The translations under genes and the position numbers were made by a program. Below are positions 9,684 through 20,117 of a stretch of 64,000 nt of DNA, piece after piece. The notes under the pieces are model-generated. The model made no database searches. It worked only from the letters and a program-made list of their open reading frames with translations, and was not told the origin of the DNA. Numbering within the stretch: position 1 is the first letter of the stretch; each line of letters begins with the position of its first letter. The stretch is from Chitinophagales bacterium (GTDB lineage Bacteria > Bacteroidota > Bacteroidia > Chitinophagales > Chitinophagaceae). The stretch covers positions 1 through 64,000 of the forward strand of contig JAJPKJ010000058.1 of the NCBI GenBank assembly GCA_021323755.1, read 5' to 3'.

Positions 9684-11585
9684 TTATTCTTTTTTCACCA
9701 GAACAATTTTTGAGCGGTCGGATTTGTATATTTTATCGTAGTAGTTGACCAGATCCGTATAATCTGCTGCGGGGAACTCGCCGCTATATTGTTCCCGGTA
9801 GCGATAATATAGAATTTTATCAGCAGTGATTTTCACCGAACAAAAATACTTCCCAAATTTACTTTCAATTTTTGTGTCGGCAGGAAATGCTTCGGGTTGA
9901 TAACCTGAAGGCACTTTTATTTCCACAGTATCCACGTCTTTATATTCTGACCGGAGTTCAATGGGATACTTTCTTTCTTCTTCGGTTTTTAATTTTGTTT
10001 CGGAGCGATTTAATATGTTCGGATTGATAAATAATCTTTTTCCACTTACCTGCGCATAGTTATTGGCTGTCAGTTCGATTGATTCATCAATAGATGGCGG
10101 AATGTTATTCTTCTGTTCTTTATAGTCAAACTTCGTCACATCGTAAGTGGGAAGATCGATTTCTGATTTTAATTTTTTAAGTAACTCATCCTTGGATCTG
10201 TATTCCAGGTCCATTTCCAGTTCATCTTGTTGTTCGGCTTTATAATTTGTATTTATAAAAGCAGATAGGTTTCCATCACCATTTAATGTGGCAGAAATTC
10301 TCCGGATTTGTAAATTATCGTTAACACCATATTTCGGAGTGTGCACCAATGTACCTCCACTTTGATCAACCAATAACCCCCAGCGATCTGCAGTAAAGCT
10401 GCTCAGATAACCTGCCGGCAACTCATGATCTGTACACTCCAGCCAAACCGTATCTTTCAAGAGCGGCACACAACAAATAACATGATTGAATTGTGATTCT
10501 GAGAAATCGCTCACAATTTGTTGCGCATTTTTGCCTGCACGAATGATCACATATTTACCATCAATGCCAGCCTCTTTTAATAGTGCAACCATAAAATTGG
10601 AAAGCGCTTTGCAATCGCCATATTTTTTTGTAGAGACATAGGTCGCATCAAAAGGTTGCCAGCCGCCAATACCAAATTGAATGCTTACGTAGCGCGTATT
10701 TTTTTGAAGATAATTATACAGTGCAGCGATCTTCTCTTTTTGGGTTTTTAGGTTATCCGTTAATTCATGCACTTCTTTTTTTACGTTATCGGGCAATGCA
10801 TCTCTTGATTTGGTAAGCTGATAAAAAAAAGCGCCGAAGTTTTTCCAGGTGGACATATTCCCGGCATATCCTTCTGCCTCAAAATCAGAAGGCGCGATCA
10901 ACACGTGAGGCGTCAAGGTTACAAAAGAAGGCGCCAGTGATTCAGTCAGTTTTGCGGGGAGATTACTTATTTGCCAGGTGTAAGTTCTCTTATCTCCATT
11001 TTCAGTGATGACCGGCGGTTGAGAAAAATTAAATTCTTTATAGCGGATCATATAATTTTTTGGAGCGATGATCACGTATTTGCTTTGTTGCACTGCCATA
11101 CGATGCGCATTTTGCGGGATCCAGTCTTCAAAATTTCTGATCCCATTTATTTCGTCTTCTTCTTCATATTGCACGGTATATGGATAGACCCTGTAATAGA
11201 ATCGATTTATCTTATATCGTGCATCCGTTATTAGATTTTCGTCGCCGGTCCCGCTAAAATCCTGCATGTCTTTCTTTTTGACATGTTTTATTTCTTTTCC
11301 ATTCTGATCATATAATGTTCCGGAAACTGAATTCACTGAAACGAACTTGTCATAATAAGCAATATAGTCTCCATGTTCGTTTCCGTCTTCATTGAGAACA
11401 GTATACGCGATACGCGTATTTATTAAAGCTTTTGCCGGCGATTTTATTTCAATGGTGATTTCTTCATTTCGTTTTACAACATCAGCATTCTTTTTTAATG
11501 AATCCGGAATTGATGCAACACTGTAAGTTTGTGCAGACAGTGCAAGCGGAAGGCTTACCACTATGAATCCGATAAAATTTTTCAT
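9684..11585 (-). CDS. DUF3857 transglutaminase-like protein, catalytic residues intact
   Basis: 633 residues from the ATG at 11585. A longer frame to 11621 would overlap the upstream gene and place 12 residues before the signal peptide. The N-terminal half is a DUF3857 beta domain and a transglutaminase core follows. The papain-like triad is present: Cys325 in KYGDCKAL, His368 in FNHVICC and Asp386 in ECTDHE. The protein is exported by its signal peptide (ending LSAQ). It is the last of three tandem paralogues and the only one with the full triad; the stop of the preceding gene lies 4 bases upstream. The substrate is unknown. Confidence 0.88.
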   Translation of the reverse strand: MKNFIGFIVVSLPLALSAQTYSVASIPDSLKKNADVVKRNEEITIEIKSPAKALINTRIAYTVLNEDGNEHGDYIAYYDKFVSVNSVSGTLYDQNGKEIKHVKKKDMQDFSGTGDENLITDARYKINRFYYRVYPYTVQYEEEDEINGIRNFEDWIPQNAHRMAVQQSKYVIIAPKNYMIRYKEFNFSQPPVITENGDKRTYTWQISNLPAKLTESLAPSFVTLTPHVLIAPSDFEAEGYAGNMSTWKNFGAFFYQLTKSRDALPDNVKKEVHELTDNLKTQKEKIAALYNYLQKNTRYVSIQFGIGGWQPFDATYVSTKKYGDCKALSNFMVALLKEAGIDGKYVIIRAGKNAQQIVSDFSESQFNHVICCVPLLKDTVWLECTDHELPAGYLSSFTADRWGLLVDQSGGTLVHTPKYGVNDNLQIRRISATLNGDGNLSAFINTNYKAEQQDELEMDLEYRSKDELLKKLKSEIDLPTYDVTKFDYKEQKNNIPPSIDESIELTANNYAQVSGKRLFINPNILNRSETKLKTEEERKYPIELRSEYKDVDTVEIKVPSGYQPEAFPADTKIESKFGKYFCSVKITADKILYYRYREQYSGEFPAADYTDLVNYYDKIYKSDRSKIVLVKKE

Positions 11586-11589
11586 AGCA

Positions 11590-13557
11590 TTATTTTTTCT
11601 TTTTAAAAACGATTTGTTCATTTTCTAATTTGATAGCCCTTGCAAAAAAATCGCGAAGGTTGGGATATTCTGCAGGCTCAAATGTTGCCTTATTCAGTTT
11701 CATGCGCCACCGTAATTGAATATTCGAATCACTTTTCCCTATCATGTACTCAAAAAACCCGTCCTTATCATTCAAGGTGATTTTTTCAGATTTTGGCATC
11801 TCATCAACGATATAACCCGAAGGAATTTCCATATCCAATATATACACCTCGTCTGACGTGTAAGGCATTTCTACAGGGTATCTCCGTTCACTGGACTTTA
11901 AAGGATTCTCTTTATATCTCTCGCCAATGATCGGGCTGAAATAAATGATATCCGAGTTGGTGGCATTTTTGAATGCAAAGTCATAATGAAGCGTAACCGG
12001 ATCGTCCAATTGTGTTAATGAATCAATACCTATATTCTGAATATCGATCTCATTTTCAAAAGAGTTTTTCACGTCTTTTATAAAATCATCCTGTTTTTTT
12101 TCAGAAACTTTTTTTCGAATGGTATTGGATTGATAAAATCCATACTGACATTGGAAACTTCCGGAAATATCATGTGGTGATTTGTCGTCATTTACAATAA
12201 ATACAGATGTCATTTTCTTTTCTGCAAGAGAGTCAGCAACCAGATAAACCGGCGTTGTGTTGCCTTTTTGAATAATTCTCAATTCGCCATTATAACAATA
12301 CTCCGGCAAATGATTGAAACTTAAAAATTTTTCGCTCGCATCCAAAAAATAAACCTTCGAATCTATGGAGGCGGCGCAGACAACATAATTGAACTTGCTG
12401 ATTACCGGGTAAACCATGTTGGCGAACCCGTGATTGCGGGTACTTAAAATTACCGGGTCAGATTGTATTTCTTCATGGTTAAGCATTGCAGCCAGTAATA
12501 GATTTATTTCAGCAACATTACCGCTTCTGTTTTCAAAAATTGTTTTTAAGGAGGTCGTAAGTCCATTCCCCTGCTGCAGGGTACATTTAAAATTGTCCCT
12601 GACAAATGAATAGATTTTTTTTGCTTTTTCTAATTTCGAATCCGAACGCTGAACAATTTTTTGCAGGTCTTCGTCCAGCCACCTGTTATTTTTATTTAGA
12701 TCGGCTCCAAAACTTTCGAAGCCCATTAATGATTCTGAAAGCTTTGGCCAACCCGGCAGTACATCCTGTGTTATATTGGTGCTGAGATTGGTAACATACG
12801 ATAACTGAAATTCCACTTTGGCTACATAGTTGTCGATCGTCGTGGTAAAATTTTCCCGTTTTAATGGATCAACGTCTTTCATGACCCAGTGATGTTTTTG
12901 CACAACAAATCCAAACTCATTTTCGTAAGTTTCATCATCAATATAAAAAGGATTATACCCCTGTTTCAGGGTCAGATAATTGTAAGCCTTAGGAATAGAC
13001 ACCGAATACTCGCTCCACATGCACGGATATTCTTCCTGAAATTGCCATGGATAAAGCTGAAGAAGGACCCCCGATTCAATGGCGAAAGAAAATTCAATAA
13101 TAGATCCTTCTTTGACGTCGGGGAATGTGAATTTTTTTAATAGAATATCTTTTGTATAATTTTCGGTAAAGATCGATTTCCCGTCCAGTTTGGTGGTTAT
13201 TATCTTGCCATTTTCCAAATTGTAGGTATTGGCTTTTATATCATAAACATGTTGCCCCCCTGTTCCCTTGTCATTGTAGGGTATCGTTATATTGGCTGCA
13301 TTGAAGCCAGCTTTGTTTAAGATTCTGATCCGTTTATAATGTGTAAAATGGACTTTGAACTGAAGACCTACGGATTCAAAGTGGCACTCGCCAATATCTG
13401 AAATGACAATCGCCGCAGTGCTTGTATCTACTTTAGAAGTGGAAAGATTAAAATCAGCAATACTGATCTTGCCAAATTTGGCGTCGGGCTTTTCCTGTGC
13501 GCATAGGCAGGTGCCCAAAAAAATCAATAGGCTTAAAAGCGTGGTTGATTTAAACAT
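11590..13557 (-). CDS. DUF3857 transglutaminase-like protein, degenerate active site
   Basis: 655 residues with a signal peptide ending CLCAQ. It is collinear with its neighbours, carrying a DUF3857-type beta domain and then a transglutaminase-like fold. At the catalytic-Cys position the GDC of the active paralogue is replaced by GNV (Val348), and the catalytic His is Tyr381 in FNYVV. Only the Asp (396, in FLDAS) remains. It is therefore unlikely to be a transglutaminase or protease and may bind ligand or partner protein in the periplasm. It lies 56 bases after the next paralogue and 4 bases before the previous one, an operon of three. Confidence 0.85.
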   Translation of the reverse strand: MFKSTTLLSLLIFLGTCLCAQEKPDAKFGKISIADFNLSTSKVDTSTAAIVISDIGECHFESVGLQFKVHFTHYKRIRILNKAGFNAANITIPYNDKGTGGQHVYDIKANTYNLENGKIITTKLDGKSIFTENYTKDILLKKFTFPDVKEGSIIEFSFAIESGVLLQLYPWQFQEEYPCMWSEYSVSIPKAYNYLTLKQGYNPFYIDDETYENEFGFVVQKHHWVMKDVDPLKRENFTTTIDNYVAKVEFQLSYVTNLSTNITQDVLPGWPKLSESLMGFESFGADLNKNNRWLDEDLQKIVQRSDSKLEKAKKIYSFVRDNFKCTLQQGNGLTTSLKTIFENRSGNVAEINLLLAAMLNHEEIQSDPVILSTRNHGFANMVYPVISKFNYVVCAASIDSKVYFLDASEKFLSFNHLPEYCYNGELRIIQKGNTTPVYLVADSLAEKKMTSVFIVNDDKSPHDISGSFQCQYGFYQSNTIRKKVSEKKQDDFIKDVKNSFENEIDIQNIGIDSLTQLDDPVTLHYDFAFKNATNSDIIYFSPIIGERYKENPLKSSERRYPVEMPYTSDEVYILDMEIPSGYIVDEMPKSEKITLNDKDGFFEYMIGKSDSNIQLRWRMKLNKATFEPAEYPNLRDFFARAIKLENEQIVFKKKK

Positions 13558-13613
13558 GGATTTTCTTTTTGTTCAGTGGTTTTTAATTCACACAATAAGG
13601 CAAAGCCCAATGC

Positions 13614-15638
13614 TTACTTTTTCTTTTTGAATACAATTTGCTCACTTTGTTTTTTTACGATGTCAGCAAAAAAATTGCGAAGCGTATTATAATCATCAGG
13701 ATTAAAATTTGCTTTATTTAATTTAATGCGTGAGCGCAATTGAACATTTGTCTCATTTTTTACAATTAAATATTCAAAATAGCCATCGTTACCATTTAAC
13801 AGGACTTTTGCCGATTTTGGTAGTTCATCAACAATGTATCCGTTGGGGATTTCCATATTAAACACATAAGTTTCATCCATGATGTAAGGCATTTCAACGG
13901 GATATTTTCTTTCTGCAGATTTAAATGGATTTTCTTTTAATCCTTCAGACATCATTGGATTAAAATATAAAATGTCCTCATCGGCAGCTATTTTAAAATC
14001 AAAATCGTAACTTATTTTTGCGGGCATTTCAAATTGCGTGAGCGAATCGATGCTGGTGTTGACAATATTATAATCGGGATTATATGATTTGATATTTTTA
14101 AAATAATCGTCTTCAGATTTTTTTGAAATTTTCTCTCGCAAATTGTAAGATTCGATATTTCCGAATGTGGATCCATATGATCCGCTTAGGAATCCCCCGC
14201 CTTTTTCATCATTAATGATCATTACACTGGTAATCTTTGATTCTTTAAGCGAGTCCGGGCTTAAATTTATTATATAAGGGTGCTCAGCATTTATCATTCT
14301 TGCTCCGCCGTTGTAGCACTCATCATTAAGTTTGTTAAAACCCAATTTCGGCCAACTTGCGTCGAGCAGGTAATTTTTATTATTATCTTTCGCCGTACAT
14401 ATTACGTAATTGAATTTATACATCAGCGGATACATATCATTAGTATAACCGTGATCGCGGGTACTGAGAAGGACCGGATCTGCCTCAATATTTTCATGGC
14501 GAAGCATGGCTACGAGCAATAAATTTATTTCCGCAATATTTCCACTTTTGGCTTTAAAGACATTTTTTAGAGAGGTCTTCGTATAAATGCCCCAATGATC
14601 GGTACAGGTAAAATGATCTCGGATATAGGTGTATATTTTTTGCATTTTTTCCAGTGATGATGCAGAACCGGCAGTTATGGAATTTATTTCGCTATTCATC
14701 CACCCATTATCATTATTTAGCGCTGCTCCGAAATCCTCATCCTTCATCAGTTTTTCACTGGCTTTAAAATAATTGCCCAGGACGTCACGGCGCTCACTGG
14801 TTTCTGTGAATTGAATATAATGTAACTGAAATTGAATACGGGAAACGTAATTTTTCAGGGTAGTGACAAAACTTTCATCATTCAATACGGGTACGTCTTT
14901 CATTACCCAACGCCGGTCGGTGGCGGTGCTGTTTATGTGGTACACATCATCACTTTCTGTTCCTCCGGATTCGCGCACCGTATAGTTAGCCGCTACGTCT
15001 TTGGATGCGTCAATAAAAAAATGCTGATCACCCTGCGTCAGAAAGATATAATGAAAGAATTGGGGCACCACCACTTCATATTCACTCCATAAACAGGGAT
15101 ATTCCCCCTGAAAATTCCATGACCGCAAAGCATTATAATAATCGGATTTGATCGTGTAGGCAATATCCACTATCGAGCCTTCTTTCACGCCAGGCATCGT
15201 AAATTTTTTATCCGAATAATTCTTGTCTACTTTATCGGTAAATACCGACTTGTCGTCCAGCTTCGTTTCCACTATATTACCATTCTCAAGATTGAAAGTA
15301 GACCCTTTTACTTCTGCGAGCTTCTCTCCGTTTTGCCCATCATTATAAAGCGAAATTTCTTCGGAAGCGGCATCAAACCCTCTTTTACTAAGAATTTTAA
15401 TCCTTTTAAATCTTTTAAAAACAAGCGTAAAATCTCCTTTCGAGTTTCCTTCAAATGACGTATTGCCGATATCAGCAATGATCACCGCAGCAGCGCCGGA
15501 ATCAATTTTATTTTTGGAGAGATCAAAATCAGCTGCCGTAATTTTGCCAAACTTGATATTTAGCTTTTCTTGCGCAGAGAGATAACTTTGTAATAATAAA
15601 ATGCAAGCAAGTATGCAGGCAATCTTTTTGGGACTCAT
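13614..15638 (-). CDS. DUF3857 transglutaminase-like protein, degenerate active site
   Basis: 674 residues, first gene of the three-paralogue operon, with a signal peptide ending LSAQ. It is clearly similar to the 11590-13557 product from GKITAADFDL to the common C-terminal EQIVFKKKK. The catalytic Cys position reads GNI (Ile368), the His position is Tyr411 in FNYVI, and Asp426 (LLDAS) is retained. The pair arose by duplication. Because both lost the same two residues in the same way, loss probably preceded duplication. Its role is presumably envelope-associated and non-enzymatic; nothing in the sequence reveals the ligand. Confidence 0.85.
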   Translation of the reverse strand: MSPKKIACILACILLLQSYLSAQEKLNIKFGKITAADFDLSKNKIDSGAAAVIIADIGNTSFEGNSKGDFTLVFKRFKRIKILSKRGFDAASEEISLYNDGQNGEKLAEVKGSTFNLENGNIVETKLDDKSVFTDKVDKNYSDKKFTMPGVKEGSIVDIAYTIKSDYYNALRSWNFQGEYPCLWSEYEVVVPQFFHYIFLTQGDQHFFIDASKDVAANYTVRESGGTESDDVYHINSTATDRRWVMKDVPVLNDESFVTTLKNYVSRIQFQLHYIQFTETSERRDVLGNYFKASEKLMKDEDFGAALNNDNGWMNSEINSITAGSASSLEKMQKIYTYIRDHFTCTDHWGIYTKTSLKNVFKAKSGNIAEINLLLVAMLRHENIEADPVLLSTRDHGYTNDMYPLMYKFNYVICTAKDNNKNYLLDASWPKLGFNKLNDECYNGGARMINAEHPYIINLSPDSLKESKITSVMIINDEKGGGFLSGSYGSTFGNIESYNLREKISKKSEDDYFKNIKSYNPDYNIVNTSIDSLTQFEMPAKISYDFDFKIAADEDILYFNPMMSEGLKENPFKSAERKYPVEMPYIMDETYVFNMEIPNGYIVDELPKSAKVLLNGNDGYFEYLIVKNETNVQLRSRIKLNKANFNPDDYNTLRNFFADIVKKQSEQIVFKKKK

Positions 15639-15720
15639 AGGTTATTTTGTGGTTAGGGTTAAAATGAGAAATTAAAATAAGAAAAAAAATTGTAATTACA
15701 ATGGGTCAACACCAAAATTC

Positions 15721-16656
15721 ATGTCGCTGAATTTAAAAAATCATACCGCAACAATAAAAAACCTTGCACAAACATTGGGATTTGATTATTGCGGAATCGC
15801 GCCAGCTCAGGTTCTCAATGAAGATGCACGCCGGTTGGAGTTTTGGCTATCTAAGGGTTTCCATGGAGGGATGAAATATATGGAGAATTATTTTGATTTA
15901 AGAGTTGATCCAACCAAACTTGTTCCCGGTGCGAAATCTGTAATCACTTTACTATTGAACTATTTTCCTTCTCAACATCAACAGGAAGATTCTCCCAAAA
16001 TATCGAAATATGCTTTTGGGAAAGATTATCACGAAGTGATCAAAGAAAAATTGAACGGGCTCATCCAGTTGATCAAATCAACTATAGGAGAAATTCATGG
16101 TCGGGGGTTTGTTGACAGCGCCCCCGTGCTAGAAAGAACCTGGGCACAAAAAAGCGGATTGGGCTGGATCGGCAAGAATGGAAATCTGATCAATAAAAAA
16201 TCGGGCTCTTACTTTTTTATTGCCACATTGATCGTTGATCTGAAATTAGATTACGATGATCCATTTGTGAAAGATTACTGCGGAACATGTACAAAATGCA
16301 TTGATGCCTGTCCAACAAATGCAATTCTTGATGAAAAGATCATCGATGGAAGTAAATGCATTTCTTATTTCACCATTGAATTGAAAGATGCGTTGATTCC
16401 CGATGATATGAAAAACAAATTCGACAACTGGATGTTTGGCTGTGATGTTTGCCAGGATGTTTGTCCGTGGAATCGTTTTTCCAGCCCAACAAATGAAATT
16501 GAATTCACCCCAATACCAGAAGTCCTGAATTTTTCTGCAAACGATTGGGAAGAGTTAACAGAGGAGAGTTTCAAAAAGATCTTTCAAAACTCTCCATTGA
16601 AAAGAGCAAAGTTTAATGGTATAAAAAGAAATTTAAAATTTATCGGCCGCATCTAA
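15721..16656 (+). CDS. queG: Epoxyqueuosine reductase
   Basis: 311 residues. It catalyses the last step of queuosine biosynthesis, reducing epoxyqueuosine in tRNA with cobalamin and two [4Fe-4S] clusters. The two ferredoxin-like Cys clusters are visible as [16 protein letters not shown] and [11 protein letters not shown]. The protein is shorter than the E. coli enzyme and ends soon after the clusters, consistent with the short form lacking C-terminal HEAT repeats. It stands alone on the plus strand, and its stop overlaps by 4 bases the stop of the convergent barrel gene. Confidence 0.95.
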   Translation: MSLNLKNHTATIKNLAQTLGFDYCGIAPAQVLNEDARRLEFWLSKGFHGGMKYMENYFDLRVDPTKLVPGAKSVITLLLNYFPSQHQQEDSPKISKYAFGKDYHEVIKEKLNGLIQLIKSTIGEIHGRGFVDSAPVLERTWAQKSGLGWIGKNGNLINKKSGSYFFIATLIVDLKLDYDDPFVKDYCGTCTKCIDACPTNAILDEKIIDGSKCISYFTIELKDALIPDDMKNKFDNWMFGCDVCQDVCPWNRFSSPTNEIEFTPIPEVLNFSANDWEELTEESFKKIFQNSPLKRAKFNGIKRNLKFIGRI

Positions 16657-17237
16657 AATCCAAAACCCGCTTTGATAACAAATCGATTCAAATGATAACT
16701 GATTTTTGAATCTTTGACCGGCATCGCTTCAGCCCCATAACCAATATAGGTGTAATTGCTACCAAATTCTGTCAATGTTTTATAACTGTATCCAAGACTG
16801 AATGATAAATTATTAACCGGGCTTAGTCTGAAAGTGTACCCTGCCCCTGCCTGGGCATAAAATCCGTTTTTCAGTTTATCATTGACCGGAAATTGTTTGG
16901 TTTCTTTATCCGTTCTCCATCCAAAATCTATTCCCGCATCTCCAAATAGAAAAAATCTATTGACTGTTTTACCAAATTCCTTTCTTATGTGAGCAAATAA
17001 GGGAACAGTCCTTATCCGGTAAAAATCAAGTCCAAGACCAACTCCTGCAAACCAGCTCTTGTATTTTAAGCCATTAATGGTTTCAAGCTGAAAGGCAGAT
17101 CCCGCCTCCCCTTCGATCAATCCGACATTATTAATAGAGTAAAGGTTTGCGATTGCATTTTGTTTTTGTTGTTGCGCAAAACAATTCATTGAACAAACAA
17201 TTATTATTGTCGCACACAAAATTTTTTTCGCTGTCAT
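16653..17237 (-). CDS. Small outer-membrane beta-barrel protein
   Basis: 194 residues. A signal peptide (about 1-21, ending CFAQ) is followed by alternating aromatic/hydrophobic beta strands such as [15 protein letters not shown] and [12 protein letters not shown], ending in an aromatic C-terminus (FVIKAGFGF) typical of outer-membrane barrels. It is the last gene of the sigma factor operon, 12 bases after the LVIVD lipoprotein. No specific function can be read from it. Confidence 0.75.
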   Translation of the reverse strand: MTAKKILCATIIIVCSMNCFAQQQKQNAIANLYSINNVGLIEGEAGSAFQLETINGLKYKSWFAGVGLGLDFYRIRTVPLFAHIRKEFGKTVNRFFLFGDAGIDFGWRTDKETKQFPVNDKLKNGFYAQAGAGYTFRLSPVNNLSFSLGYSYKTLTEFGSNYTYIGYGAEAMPVKDSKISYHLNRFVIKAGFGF

Positions 17238-17249
17238 GATAATAAAGAT

Positions 17250-18530
17250 TTAAAGTTTGCCTATTAAATGGATATTGCTGATGTCTGAATAATCATATTC
17301 ATACAATCCATTTTTTGCCAATACAATCGCCAACCCGTTCATTGCAATTACATCATACACTTCCGCATCTTTCAAATCAGCGATCATCTGCAAATTGTTT
17401 ACATCATTTGCATTAAACACTTTCAGTCCATCTTTTCCGTCGCATACAAATAAATTATTGCTGTCTTTTGACAAGCCGATGGGATGGGTAAGTTGATATG
17501 ATTGCACCAAAAATGAATTGTTCAGGTCCTGGATGTTCACAACCTGCAATTCATTATTGAATCCAAGACAAGCGCTCGAATCATTGATGGTTACATACGC
17601 ATAGTTATTATCGGCGATCACGGGGTCACAGCCACGCATATGCGTAAACTCACCATTCAAAACGGGATTACCGGGCGAAGCCTGTATGTCATACATGTAG
17701 ACACCGTTGTTGGTTCCCACAAATAATTTGTCTTTGAAGGGATAAATAGTTTCTACATGGTAGTCAACCATCACCTGATTTGAATAAGATGGTTGAAAAG
17801 GATTAGCGATACTATAAGTATTTAAATTACTATAATCAACGGTGTACAGATAATCATTAATAATTGTAAATCGCGATAAAGAGCCATTTGTTCCTGTTAC
17901 AACACCGCTGCTCACCGTAGAAGAATATGCAGTGGGTACGGCAGCCAGCGTATAACAGTTGGGACATCCGCTGAAAACAACCGGATAAACCCTTCCACTA
18001 TTATTCGGAGAGTAATCAACTGTCGTATCACGCGTAGACCAGCCCACAATCGCGTTGATGGAATCGGGGTCTGTTGAACTACCATAAAAATAGATGCTGT
18101 TATAGGGAAAAACATTTGCGTCAAAATTTTTGGTGATCACCTTTGTCGGGTCGCTGATGTCAAATGATACCAAATCGCTGTAAGCATCGGCGTACATTGC
18201 ATTTCCGCGGATCGCAAAATCCTGGTTACCGGGAATATTTATAAAAGAGATATTTTTTGGGTTTGACGGATCGCTATTATCAATGATATGAATTCCCACT
18301 CCTGTTTCACTCATAAAAATATATTTCCCGAATACACCGATCTTTCCCGGAGTGGATATGGAAATTGCGGGAGTACTCTTGATCGATTCTCTGAATTTGG
18401 TGAGCGGTTCATAAATCGGCGTGCTAATTTGGTAGGTATACCTGATCTTATCTTTCATGCAACCGGTGAAGGCGATAATGAGGGTGAGCAAAACCATCAC
18501 AGAGCAATTGGTTGAAAGCAGTCTTTTCAT
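17250..18530 (-). CDS. LVIVD-repeat lipoprotein
   Basis: 426 residues. The N-terminus has a lipoprotein signal with lipobox FTGC (Cys near 24). The body consists of repeated units of about 40 residues with patterns such as FGKYIFMSETGVGIHIIDNSDPSN, the LVIVD/beta-propeller-like repeat seen in Bacteroidota surface proteins. An isolated CPNC motif lies in the middle and could form a disulfide or bind metal. It is third in the operon, 57 bases after the sigma/barrel-fusion pair and 12 bases before a barrel gene, so an envelope role is likely. The ligand is unknown. Confidence 0.78.
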   Translation of the reverse strand: MKRLLSTNCSVMVLLTLIIAFTGCMKDKIRYTYQISTPIYEPLTKFRESIKSTPAISISTPGKIGVFGKYIFMSETGVGIHIIDNSDPSNPKNISFINIPGNQDFAIRGNAMYADAYSDLVSFDISDPTKVITKNFDANVFPYNSIYFYGSSTDPDSINAIVGWSTRDTTVDYSPNNSGRVYPVVFSGCPNCYTLAAVPTAYSSTVSSGVVTGTNGSLSRFTIINDYLYTVDYSNLNTYSIANPFQPSYSNQVMVDYHVETIYPFKDKLFVGTNNGVYMYDIQASPGNPVLNGEFTHMRGCDPVIADNNYAYVTINDSSACLGFNNELQVVNIQDLNNSFLVQSYQLTHPIGLSKDSNNLFVCDGKDGLKVFNANDVNNLQMIADLKDAEVYDVIAMNGLAIVLAKNGLYEYDYSDISNIHLIGKL

Positions 18531-18587
18531 AAAATGAATAATTTTAAACGCTGACTGTCAAACAAAAGCTATCGTTGCATCCACGAA

Positions 18588-20117
18588 TTATTTTTTTTGT
18601 GGAATGAAGCTGAATTTTAATCCGGCATAAAAAATATGTTGCTTCGTATTGGCCTGATTATTTAAAACATTTGTTGCTCCATATTGAACTTCAGGTCCGA
18701 TTAGAAAAAGATTTTTCTTCTGGTAAAAACCAACCGAAAAGCCGGTAATGGCATTGAGCTGCATCTTATTGAACAGTGAATTATTATTATAATAAACTCC
18801 TGAAATTTTATCATATTGAAGTGCATCGGCGCTGAGGAGATATGAAATGGAAAATCCTGCCTGCCAGTTTATCAGTAATTTTTTGCTGCTATTTAATTGC
18901 AGCTTCAGTAATAAAGGCAACTCAATAAAATGATAGTGATTGACATAGGTTCTTGATGAACCACTGGTATAGTAAGAACCCTGCGCTACACTTACCGGAG
19001 TTATGCTTCCAATAGTATAATTGTTGGAGGAGTAAACATATGCTACCGTGTCACCAGGTTTACCTGTGGTGATACTGGTTGAATAATAATGGTAATTCAA
19101 TCCTGCAGATACTGAAACAGTTGAGGATAAAGATCTCTTAAAAAAAACACCCGCATAATAGGAAAGGCCCGATCGCATGGATGATGGAGTATGAATGGTA
19201 ACTGGATTTCCAGTCGCAGAGGCGGGAACATTGGCATAATAGGTACTTCCTAAAGTATTATTAATACCGGAACTCCCAAAACCCGCCGTGAATCCAACTT
19301 TGATTGATTTTGAATTTTGAGAAACCGGATCATTGAATGCTGATTTCATGGCAACAACTGAATCCGTAGTCTTTTTTTCTGATTTAACTTCCTGATCATT
19401 TTTTTTGTTGAAAGAATCAGTTGCGTTTATAGTTTGTTGGGATCTGCTTTGGGGTTTCCCAATTTCTTCATCATTATTTTTCTCGATCGATTTGTCATGA
19501 TCATTGTTATTCACAATATCATTGGCGTTCTTCTCTTTGATATCTTTATCCTTACTGGAAACTGAATTAAGATAAAGGGATCCATCGGCATTACTGCTTT
19601 TTGGTTTCCCATTTTTAGTTCTTTGGTGCAGAGATCTGCCTTGGACTAACCCTGATTTTATTTCTGCATTAGCATCTATGGCAACTTTACCCGCCCGATC
19701 TGTTATGCTATTTGTTATGGTCTTCCTCTTTTTTAAATCTTCTTTAGGAGCTTCTGTTGACCTATTTATTGCAGTATGATCACTATTTTTCTTTGGAGGA
19801 ACTGCAGCAGCTTTCTCTGTTATATCTTTCTTGCTGATATTTTCTGTGCCGCTTGCTGCTTTTTCATTTTTGACATTTAAATTTTCTTGCTCAGCAATCT
19901 TGGTAGCCTTCGAAATATTTTTATCTCTGTTGAGAAATACCCAGTAACCGGCTCCCAGCAATAAGCCGCTCAATAAAAAGATCCACAGCATGGGCAGTCT
20001 GCGTTTCTTTTCCTTTTTCATTTCGTCCTCCACTTTTTTCCACACCTCGGCTGAAGGACTAAATTGTAGTTCCTCCATCTTGCGCTGCACATGCTTTTCA
20101 AATTCAGGGTCGTGCAT
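18588..20117 (-). CDS. Membrane-anchored anti-sigma-like protein with C-terminal beta-barrel
   Basis: 509 residues in three parts. Residues 1-41 are charged and cytoplasmic in character, with a helical FSPSAEVWKKVEDEM segment. One transmembrane helix spans about 43-61. Residues 64-270 are a low-complexity Lys/Asn/Ser/Asp linker. Residues 271-509 look like a PorT-type outer-membrane barrel (strands such as HFIELPLLLKLQL, FSISYLLSA, GPEVQYGATNVL, ending FYAGLKFSF). There is no cleavable signal peptide. The gene overlaps the ECF sigma gene by 14 bases, which is where an anti-sigma factor is expected. If both calls hold, one chain would reach from cytoplasm to outer membrane. The anti-sigma role is inferred from position only. 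Confidence 0.75.
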   Translation of the reverse strand: MHDPEFEKHVQRKMEELQFSPSAEVWKKVEDEMKKEKKRRLPMLWIFLLSGLLLGAGYWVFLNRDKNISKATKIAEQENLNVKNEKAASGTENISKKDITEKAAAVPPKKNSDHTAINRSTEAPKEDLKKRKTITNSITDRAGKVAIDANAEIKSGLVQGRSLHQRTKNGKPKSSNADGSLYLNSVSSKDKDIKEKNANDIVNNNDHDKSIEKNNDEEIGKPQSRSQQTINATDSFNKKNDQEVKSEKKTTDSVVAMKSAFNDPVSQNSKSIKVGFTAGFGSSGINNTLGSTYYANVPASATGNPVTIHTPSSMRSGLSYYAGVFFKRSLSSTVSVSAGLNYHYYSTSITTGKPGDTVAYVYSSNNYTIGSITPVSVAQGSYYTSGSSRTYVNHYHFIELPLLLKLQLNSSKKLLINWQAGFSISYLLSADALQYDKISGVYYNNNSLFNKMQLNAITGFSVGFYQKKNLFLIGPEVQYGATNVLNNQANTKQHIFYAGLKFSFIPQKK

